A program made the translations under genes and the position numbers. A stretch of 6,936 nt of DNA from Bacilli bacterium (GTDB lineage Bacteria > Bacillota_I > Bacilli_A > RF39 > UBA660): NCBI GenBank assembly GCA_900772435.1, contig CAAHEM010000047.1, positions 1-6,936 on the forward strand. The letters are read 5' to 3'. Below the pieces are notes generated by a model, which saw nothing but the letters and a program-made list of their open reading frames with translations, did no database searches and was not told the DNA's origin. Every line of letters starts with the position of its first letter. The first letter of the stretch is position 1. Positions 1 through 6,800 of the stretch are shown piece after piece.

Positions 1-312
1 AAAGATTATATATTTAGTGAAGAAGAATTAAATTTAGATTTAATTAATACAACTAATTTAATAAAAGAAATAAAAGATAATAAATTAATAATTAGATATA
101 ATGATGAGATTTTTAAAAACATAGATATTGTCAAAGTTGAAAGCAATAAATATGACTTAGGTAAAAATTATATTTATACAGGGACAAGTAATCTTGATTT
201 AAACGATATAAATGTTATAAATGGTCAAAAGATTATAGAAGATGATAAATTAAAAATCAAATATAATGAAGATTTATTAAAAGAATATTCAATTTATAGT
301 ATTAACTTTGAA
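1..312 (+). repeat. Two stalk repeats in the first dockerin gene (first one partial)
   Basis: In-frame repeats at 1-147 (partial) and 148-312 (55 codons) match the repeats in the gene at 3824. The first corresponds to that gene's repeat at 5666-5827 (shared EEELNLDLINTTNL). The second begins like the repeat at 5828-5992 (DINVINGQK) but ends like the one at 6152-6319 (SINF..Y), so it looks like a hybrid made by recombination between repeats. Confidence 0.8.
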
Positions 313-933
313 GATTATAAGGAATATGATAGGTTACTTATATTACCAGAAGATATTACTTATGAAGAACTTACAAATAATATAACAACTAATGGAGTAA
401 CTTATAAATTATTTAGTGGTGAAACAGAAATAACTAAAGGTAATATTAGTAAGGGGATGATTATAAAGATCTATTATGGTGATGAAGCAATAGATAAGTA
501 TGAAGTTACTAATGAATACTTAGAATTTGATGAATCATTAAATATAGATAATGAAACTAATATAATTGAAAAATTACCACGTAATTTAAAATTAAAAGAC
601 TTTATATCACTAATAAATACTAGTGGAAGTATAGAAATAAGAAATAATAATGAGTTGTTAAGTGATAAATCAGTTATAGGTACGGGAAGTAAATTAAAAA
701 TAACATTAAGTAAAGGAACAGTTGAATACACATTATCAGTTATAGGAGATGTAACAGGTAATGGACAAGCTAAGATGGCAGATGTTATGAAAATAGCCAC
801 ACATATAATAGAAGGAAATGTAATAGAAGGAGAAACTTTTGAAAGAGCAGCTGATATTACAGGAGATGGAAAAATAAAAATGAATGATGTTATGAAATTA
901 GCAACATTTATTATAGATGGAGGAGAGTTATAA
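1..933 (+). CDS. Dockerin-bearing stalk/surface protein, 5'-truncated by window edge
   Basis: The reading frame is open from base 1 to the TAA at 931-933 (310 residues), so the start lies upstream of the window. The internal ATG at 457 falls in the middle of a conserved module and is not the start. Counting from the first codon: residues 1-49 are a partial stalk repeat and 50-104 a full one (YDLxKxYIY opening, KxKIKYN core). Residues 105-~248 are two related beta-rich modules. Residues ~249-308 are a type I-like dockerin with two calcium loops (Asp at 250 and 285, each DxTGxG with a closing Asp), each followed by a DVMKxAT helix. No enzyme domain is visible. The protein is a paralogue of the gene at 3824, whose N-terminus suggests what the missing part may look like (signal segment, LRR). 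Its likely role is a secreted adhesin-like passenger docking onto the cohesin protein encoded next, whose start overlaps its stop by one base. The family is known for high-affinity calcium-dependent cohesin binding; the pairing here is inferred. Confidence 0.85.
   Translation, partial: KDYIFSEEELNLDLINTTNLIKEIKDNKLIIRYNDEIFKNIDIVKVESNKYDLGKNYIYTGTSNLDLNDINVINGQKIIEDDKLKIKYNEDLLKEYSIYSINFEDYKEYDRLLILPEDITYEELTNNITTNGVTYKLFSGETEITKGNISKGMIIKIYYGDEAIDKYEVTNEYLEFDESLNIDNETNIIEKLPRNLKLKDFISLINTSGSIEIRNNNELLSDKSVIGTGSKLKITLSKGTVEYTLSVIGDVTGNGQAKMADVMKIATHIIEGNVIEGETFERAADITGDGKIKMNDVMKLATFIIDGGEL
313..926 (+). repeat. Long direct repeat, copy 1 (pre-dockerin modules plus dockerin)
   Basis: This segment aligns with 6320-6936 with a single 3-bp indel (one extra Asn codon in copy 2). 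By hand count about 26 of ~205 residues differ, and the dockerin-coding part is nearly identical at the nucleotide level. It is the shared C-terminal region of two paralogous genes rather than a mobile element: no inverted ends, target duplications or transposase are seen. Confidence 0.85.
748..930 (+). other. Dockerin type I-like domain, gene 1
   Basis: There are two near-symmetric EF-hand-like loops. Loop 1 starts at 748 (DVTGNGQAKMAD) and loop 2 at 853 (DITGDGKIKMND). Each has Asp at positions 1 and 12, Asn/Asp at 5 and Gly at 4 and 6, and is followed by a helix beginning DVMK(I/L)AT. The 35-residue spacing between loops and the terminal position fit a dockerin. Position 3 is Thr and position 9 is Lys, where classical clostridial dockerins usually have Asn, so this is a divergent family member. 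Confidence 0.8.
919..925 (+). promoter_or_regulatory. Shine-Dalgarno for the cohesin gene, inside the dockerin gene
   Basis: GGAGGAG sits 7 nt upstream of the ATG at 933, within the last codons of gene 1 (encoding Gly-Gly-Glu). With the TAATG stop/start overlap it implies translational coupling. The same bases recur at the end of the second dockerin gene at the right edge of the window. Confidence 0.85.
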
Positions 934-2210
934 TGAAAAAAAGTAAAGTATTAGGAATTATTGGTGTAGGAGCACTAAGTTTATTACCATTTGGTATTAG
1001 TGCTGCGCCAAATGCTACGGCAACTATTTCTTGCCCAGATACAGCAAAGCCAGGTGAAGAAATAAGCTGTACAATAAACATCGCAAAAGAAGGAGCAAAT
1101 ATTAATGGTTTCGCTGCAAAATATGATTTTAGCACTGGTGTAACAAAGAAAGAATTAACTTTAAGTTTTAGCCCTGATGTTAATTCTCAAACTGAAAATG
1201 GTTTTGCAATAGGAAAGATAGCTGGATTAGGAGCAAATGTAAATTTTGGTACATTAAAAGTTCAAATGCCAACAAATGCATCTTCAAACGATACTTTTAA
1301 AGTGGGTTTAAAAGAACTAGATATAAGTAGTGGAGATGATTCCTATGATATCGCAAGTGCTAGTGATATAGTAAGAATTAAATCAAGTATTAATACACTA
1401 TCTGTATTAACTGTAGATGGAGAAGATTATTTAAGCGTTACAGATACTAAAGATATTGATAAGGCTTCTATAAATATAGTAGCAACTGCAACAGATTCAC
1501 ATGCAAGAGTAGTAGGTGCTGGTGTTAAAAATTTATCCTATGGATTAAACGTTTTTGAAATTAAAATAACAAGTGAAACTGGTGAAGTAAAAACATATAC
1601 TATTAAAATTAATAGACCTGATAATAGAAAAACTGATAAAGATTTATTAGGTTTTGGATTTTTAGATAAACAAATTGATTTTAATAAAGATAAATTAAAT
1701 TATACAATAACTGTTGAAAATAATGTTTTAAAGTTGTTTGAAATTGATGGTGTTGATAAAAACGACAAAGGTGACACTTTGTATCTTGATTTAAATAAAA
1801 TTGATTCTAATGGTGAAAATATGAAAATTATTTTTAATGGCCAAGAAATTGATTTTAATGCATTAGAAAATATGGTTGATGAAGATTGTGACGAAAATGA
1901 TAAATGTACTTATAAAATTAACGGAGAAGTAGTTGGTGAGTACGATCCTAATAATTTAGATGAATCTTATTTTAAATTACCATATGGTGAATTAAAAGTA
2001 GGAGAGAATAAATTGGAAATTGTTGTAATTGCTGAAAATGAAACTAGTAAAACTTATACATTTACAATTACAAGAAAAGATGTAGAAAAAGTGGTAGAAA
2101 ATCCAAAAACAGGATTATTTATAGGCGTAGGAACAGTTGGCTTTGTTGGAATTATTAGTGCAGGTTTATATTTCTTATTAAAAAAGAAAAATTCATTTCC
2201 TAAGGCTTAA
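933..2210 (+). CDS. Sortase-anchored cohesin-like surface protein (NPKTG)
   Basis: The product is 425 residues. Residues 1-24 are a signal peptide (KKSK, hydrophobic core, GISA-A cleavage). Residues ~27-150 read as a cohesin-like beta-sandwich: a KPGEEI strand, an INGFAAKYDF strand and a late GTLKVQ strand before a small-residue turn. Cys34 and Cys46 could form a disulfide. Residues ~152-229 are a cadherin-like beta-sandwich of the bacterial 'Cadherin-like' type, ending in the typical GEVKTYTIKINR. Residues ~233-381 are a second one (ending TYTFTITR) with a long insertion carrying a second Cys pair (319, 325) in an acidic loop. Residues 390-394 are NPKTG, then a membrane span (395-416) and KKK. 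Its probable role is to be fixed to peptidoglycan by the downstream sortase and to present one cohesin to dockerin proteins from the flanking genes. The start is set by the strong SD and the signal peptide. The cohesin call is by pattern; a related CBM-like sandwich is the alternative. Confidence 0.82.
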   Translation: MKKSKVLGIIGVGALSLLPFGISAAPNATATISCPDTAKPGEEISCTINIAKEGANINGFAAKYDFSTGVTKKELTLSFSPDVNSQTENGFAIGKIAGLGANVNFGTLKVQMPTNASSNDTFKVGLKELDISSGDDSYDIASASDIVRIKSSINTLSVLTVDGEDYLSVTDTKDIDKASINIVATATDSHARVVGAGVKNLSYGLNVFEIKITSETGEVKTYTIKINRPDNRKTDKDLLGFGFLDKQIDFNKDKLNYTITVENNVLKLFEIDGVDKNDKGDTLYLDLNKIDSNGENMKIIFNGQEIDFNALENMVDEDCDENDKCTYKINGEVVGEYDPNNLDESYFKLPYGELKVGENKLEIVVIAENETSKTYTFTITRKDVEKVVENPKTGLFIGVGTVGFVGIISAGLYFLLKKKNSFPKA

Positions 2211-2217
2211 TTAGAAA

Positions 2218-2222
2218 AGAGG
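2218..2222 (+). promoter_or_regulatory. Shine-Dalgarno for the sortase gene
   Basis: AGAGG lies 5 nt before the ATG at 2228, in the 17-bp gap after the cohesin gene. The gap is too short for a promoter or terminator, which supports co-transcription. Confidence 0.7.
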
Positions 2223-2227
2223 TAAGT

Positions 2228-3811
2228 ATGAAAAAGATATTAGTCCAAATAGAAAAAGATTATATATCTTTTTCTCTATCTCATGATATAAACTTAGAAG
2301 ATTATAATAAAACTAATATATTTAGTAATAAAAAATTAAAATTTAGTGATAATTTTATTGTGGAAAACCTAGATACAGTTGGTAATTTATTTGATATGTT
2401 AATGGCTAATTTAAAAATAAATAAAGTTGTTATAGAAGATGTTTCTATTGCAGATACAATTTTAAAATTATTGCAATATATAAAAAATATAAATATGATT
2501 TATTTCAAAGAAGATAAGCAACTCGACTATAGTTTATGTACTTTGATGCTTGAAAATAAATATCTATATTTTATAAATTGTTATAGTATGCCAGAATATG
2601 TTTTTGATAGATTTAATACTTTAAAAAAGGTTAAAGTAAAACTTAGATATGAGATTTTTTCTATAAGTAAGTTTATGGAAGAAAATAATATGAAAACATA
2701 TTCTGACATGTATTACCAAAAAATAATTAAATTAAATAAAATCATGCAAAAAGAAGATATAGAAGATCTACTGGCTTTCTTAAAAATTAACAATCATTTA
2801 AAAGTAGTAAACATATCTGATTATTGTTATGAAAATTTAGTTATTATTTTAAACACTTTAAAAAAATATCACAAAGATAACATGTTAATTGTTATTAATC
2901 AAAACAAAAATGATGATCTTTTAAATAGTATAGATGATTTTAAAGATCTAGAAGATGAATACAATGTTAGGATCAAAATAAATTATGATGAAGAATATAA
3001 AAAAAAGAACAGATTTAAACAATTAAATTTAAATGTTATAAAAGCGATTGTTTTGGTAGTACTATTTATATCGATATCTATAACAATACTTTATTTTATA
3101 TTAAATAAAAAAGAAGAAGAAAAAATAGATTCAATAACCGAAACTGTAAATGAATCTATAAATGAAATACTTAATGAAAATACAGATGATAATGAAGAAG
3201 AAAGTGAATACGATAATAATTTAAATAATAATCATTTTGGAAAGTCTTATTATACAAAATATGAAGAAGTATTTGATAAATTATTAGAAATAAACAAAGA
3301 TACAGTAGGTTGGATAAAAGTAAACAATACTAAAGTTAATTATCCAGTTGTACAAGCTAGTGATAATGATTACTATTTAAAACATGCTTTTGATAATGAA
3401 AAGAATTTAGCAGGATGGATATTTGTAGATTATAGAAATAAATTAGATGATAAGAATGTAATTATATATGGGCATAGTATTAAAAAAGGAGAATTAATGT
3501 TTGGATCACTAAGACATACTATAGAAGAGTCATGGTATAAAAATAGTGATAATCAAATAATTATATTTAATACTAGAAACGGAAATAATAAATATCAAAT
3601 ATTTTCTATATACACAGTAGAAGATACAGATAATTATTTGATAACTAACTTTAGTAGTAATAGTAGTTTTAGAGAATATATAAATAAATCATTAGAAAGA
3701 AGTATATATGATTTTAAAGTAGATATAAATGATAATGACAACATTATAACATTATCAACATGTCATAAAGATGATAAACATAGACTTGTTATTCAAGCTA
3801 AAAAGATTTAG
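2228..3811 (+). CDS. Class B sortase with large N-terminal cytoplasmic extension
   Basis: The product is 527 residues, about twice a usual class B sortase. The catalytic domain is ~345-527. It has the family motif around NKDTVGWI (356-363), YPVVQ and DNDYYL, then catalytic His416 in YGHS, Cys512 in LSTC and Arg519 in HRLVI, so the triad is complete. One membrane span (about 270-292) is preceded by a Lys/Arg-rich stretch (259-272), which predicts N-inside topology with the sortase outside. An acidic Asn/Glu-rich linker (293-~340) follows it. Residues 1-~265 are therefore cytoplasmic. They look like alternating alpha/beta structure with no motif I recognise and no counterpart in standard SrtB, which begins with a short membrane anchor. 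Class B sortases cut NP[KQ]T[NG]-type signals between Thr and Gly/Asn, and the only such signal in the window is the upstream NPKTG, the likely substrate. I leave the symbol blank because this is not the classical heme-locus srtB. Confidence 0.9.
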   Translation: MKKILVQIEKDYISFSLSHDINLEDYNKTNIFSNKKLKFSDNFIVENLDTVGNLFDMLMANLKINKVVIEDVSIADTILKLLQYIKNINMIYFKEDKQLDYSLCTLMLENKYLYFINCYSMPEYVFDRFNTLKKVKVKLRYEIFSISKFMEENNMKTYSDMYYQKIIKLNKIMQKEDIEDLLAFLKINNHLKVVNISDYCYENLVIILNTLKKYHKDNMLIVINQNKNDDLLNSIDDFKDLEDEYNVRIKINYDEEYKKKNRFKQLNLNVIKAIVLVVLFISISITILYFILNKKEEEKIDSITETVNESINEILNENTDDNEEESEYDNNLNNNHFGKSYYTKYEEVFDKLLEINKDTVGWIKVNNTKVNYPVVQASDNDYYLKHAFDNEKNLAGWIFVDYRNKLDDKNVIIYGHSIKKGELMFGSLRHTIEESWYKNSDNQIIIFNTRNGNNKYQIFSIYTVEDTDNYLITNFSSNSSFREYINKSLERSIYDFKVDINDNDNIITLSTCHKDDKHRLVIQAKKI

Positions 3812-3815
3812 GAGG
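3811..3815 (+). promoter_or_regulatory. Shine-Dalgarno for the second dockerin gene
   Basis: GGAGG begins on the last base of the sortase TAG stop and lies 8 nt before the ATG at 3824. A nearer ATG at 3817 is followed by a stop after seven codons and has no usable spacing, so 3824 is chosen. Confidence 0.8.
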
Positions 3816-3823
3816 TATGTATT

Positions 3824-6800
3824 ATGAAGAAAGTGAGTAAAAAAATATTAATAAGCAGTTCCTTAGTGTTATTGACTTTAGTAGGTGTGACTTTATGTAT
3901 AGATTATGCATTATTTAAACCTACAAAAATAAATAGTTTTATAGCAAGCAAAATATATAAAACTCCTGCAAATAAAGCATTTACTGATGAAAACTTTTAT
4001 AAATGTGTTGTTGATGCTTATAATAATAAGAATAATACAAGTGTAGCATACACAGACAATTTAACAGATGAACAGTTATCAACTATAACAAGTTTATATT
4101 GTAGCAACAAAGAGATAAAGGAAATAAATGGGATTTTAAAACTCTCTAATGTTGAATATATAGATTTTGGAAATAATTTAATAACAGAAGCCAATATTTC
4201 ATCTTTAAATAAATTAGAGTCATTTAATTTTGGAGGCAATGATTTGCTTGATGGACCAAAAATTAATAATAAAGTTTACTTAGAAGTGGATAAAAAATAT
4301 AAACTTAAATTAAATCTAAGTTTACCACAACAATTTGAAATTGAGTATAGTGATGTAATGAACAGGACATTATTTGAAAAAATAAGTGATAATGAATTTA
4401 ATATTACGTTAAGTGTTACTTACGGTACTGAAATGGGTATAAAAATAAAAAATATTAATACAAATAATTATTCAAATGTATATTATTGGTTGGTTGGTTA
4501 TAAAATAAACGCTATTGATGATATTATTTTATTTAATGATGAAAACTATATAGTCAATCCATTTATATCCCCAATTGAATATGATGAGTTGAATAATTTT
4601 ACAATCAAACATTCTTGTGAAGATATTTCAATAAATCAAAACATAATTACATCTACAAAATCAACAGATTGTAAGTTAACTATAGTAGGTCCTAACAACA
4701 TTTATAGTTTTGATGTAAATGTTCATTCTATTAATTTTGATGTTACACAATATAAAATTGAAGGTTTAAATATTTTTACTGGTTATGATAATACTGAAGA
4801 TAAAATTCGCCCTAATTTAATTTTAGATGGTGCTGAAATGATTTTTAAAGCCCAAAGGGATGGAGTTAATCGAGTCATAATATCTTATAATGGTAAAGAA
4901 ATACAAGAATATAATATTTTCTATTTGGTCGCTGAAAATATTAATAAATTTGATGTACAAAATTTATATGATGAAAAACCTTATGTATTTTTAATTAACG
5001 ATTCTATTAACAAATTATTAACGGAAAAAAAGAATTATGTTTCTGGTTGGTATAAACAGGGTAGTTCTACATATGGCGGACCATTTTATTTTGATTACGA
5101 TGAGGAAAATCAGCTTTTAAAATCTATCCCGTACACAATCATTGTATTTAATTTAAATACAATGTATAACGTAAATGTCGAAGAAGGATATATTTATACA
5201 GGACTGGATAATGATTCAGAAACAATATTAAGTAATATTAATTTAAATTATGGAGAAGCATCAATAGAAGATAATAAGTTATTGATTAAGTATGATGGAG
5301 AATTAATTAAATCATTTGATATTGTAAATGTATCAAGTAGTAAATATGATATAAGTAAAAGTTATATATATACAGGAACAAATGATTTAAGTTTAGAAGA
5401 TATTAATGTTACAAAAGGCAAAAAAATTGTAGAAGATAGTAAGTTAAAAATTAAATATAATGATAATATCTTAAAAGAGTATGATTTGGTAAAAATATCA
5501 AGTGAAAAATATGACTTAACAAAAGAATATATATTCGATAATGAATTTAATGTTAATAATATAACATTAACTAATGGAACAAAGACCTTAAAAGATAATA
5601 AGTTATTGATAAAATATAGTGATGAAGTATTAGAATCATACGATATAGTTACTCTTAGTAGCAAAACATATGATTTGACTAAGGATTATATATTTACGGA
5701 AGAAGAGTTAAACTTAGATTTAATCAATACAACTAATTTAACAAAAGAAGTAATTAATAATAAGCTAGTTATTAAATATAATAATGAAATTTTCAAAAGT
5801 ATAGATATTGTAAATATATCAAGTAGTAAATATGACTTAAGTAAAAAATATATTTATACATTAACTGAAGAACTGGATTTAAATAATATAAATGTTATAA
5901 ATGGTCAAAAAAGTATTGAAGATAATAAGCTATTGATTAAGTATGATGGAGAATTAATTAAATCATTTGATATTGTAAAAATATCAAATGAAAAATATGA
6001 CTTAACAAAAGGATATATATTTGATAATGAATTTAATATTGATAATATAACATTAACTAACGGAACTAAAGAGGTAAAAGATAATCAGTTACTAATAAAG
6101 TATGATGAAGATTTGTTACAATCGTATGATTTGATTTCTATTAGTAGCGACAAGTATGATTTGACTAAAGATTATATATATATAGGAACAAGTCCTTTTA
6201 CATTTGATGATTTTAAAGTTACAAAAATTAAATGGGCTTTAAAGGATAGTAAGTTAGAATTTAAATCTCATAATGGTGATTTGATAAAAGAATATCAAGT
6301 AATAAGTATTAATTTTGGGGAGTATAAGACATATGATGGTTTACTAATTTTGCCAGAAGATATTACATACGAAGAGCTTACAAATAATATAACAACTAAT
6401 GGTGTAACCTATAAGATATTTAATGGTGAATCAGAAGTAACAGAAGGTAATTTAAGTGAAGGAATGATTATCAAGATCTATTATGATGATGAAGTAATAG
6501 ATGAATATGAAGTTACTAATGAATATTTAGAGTTAGATGAATCATTAAATATAGACAATGAAGCTAATATAATTGAAAAGTTAACCCGTAATTTAAAATT
6601 AAAAGACTTTATATCATTAATAAATACTAGTGGAAGTATAGAAGTAAGAAATAACAATAATGAATTATTAAGTGATGATTCAATTATAGGTACAGGTAGT
6701 AAAGTAAAGATAACATTAAGTAAAAGAACTGTTGAATATACATTATCGGTTAAAGGAGATGTAACAGGTAATGGACAAGCCAAGATGGCAGATGTTATGA

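Noticed and set aside
474..800. Minus-strand ORF opposite the dockerin gene (and its mirror at 6481-6783)
   Set aside because: The two are reverse-frame shadows of the conserved module-dockerin sequence; they resemble each other only because the + strand genes are paralogues. Neither shows a domain.
457..933. Reading the ATG at 457 as the start of a 158-residue gene
   Set aside because: The same frame is open back to base 1 and encodes repeats and a module conserved in the paralogue at 3824; AGGGG abuts this ATG with no spacer. It is an internal Met.
911..1135. Minus-strand ORF of 74 codons
   Set aside because: It overlaps the end of gene 1 and the signal peptide/cohesin region of gene 2 on the opposite strand; no domain, and the + strand evidence is strong.
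2211..2227. Terminator or promoter between the cohesin and sortase genes
   Set aside because: Only 17 bp, containing an SD but no hairpin or -35/-10 pair.
3817..3840. ATG at 3817 as start of the second dockerin gene
   Set aside because: It is in another frame and meets a stop after seven codons; the ATG at 3824 has 8-nt spacing to GGAGG and leads into a signal segment.
3824..3901. Lipoprotein signal (Cys25 after a hydrophobic stretch)
   Set aside because: The residues before Cys25 (VTLC) have Leu at -1 instead of Gly/Ala/Ser, so the lipobox is poor.
4018..4239. Minus-strand ORF of 73 codons
   Set aside because: It lies opposite the LRR region of the long dockerin gene; its composition is that of an antisense shadow.
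5362..5664. Minus-strand ORF of 100 codons
   Set aside because: It is entirely opposite the stalk repeats, where a repetitive + frame naturally leaves long open antisense frames.
5162..6319. CRISPR or non-coding satellite array
   Set aside because: Repeat lengths are multiples of three, the frame stays open, and variation follows protein constraints; there are no short identical repeats with unique spacers.
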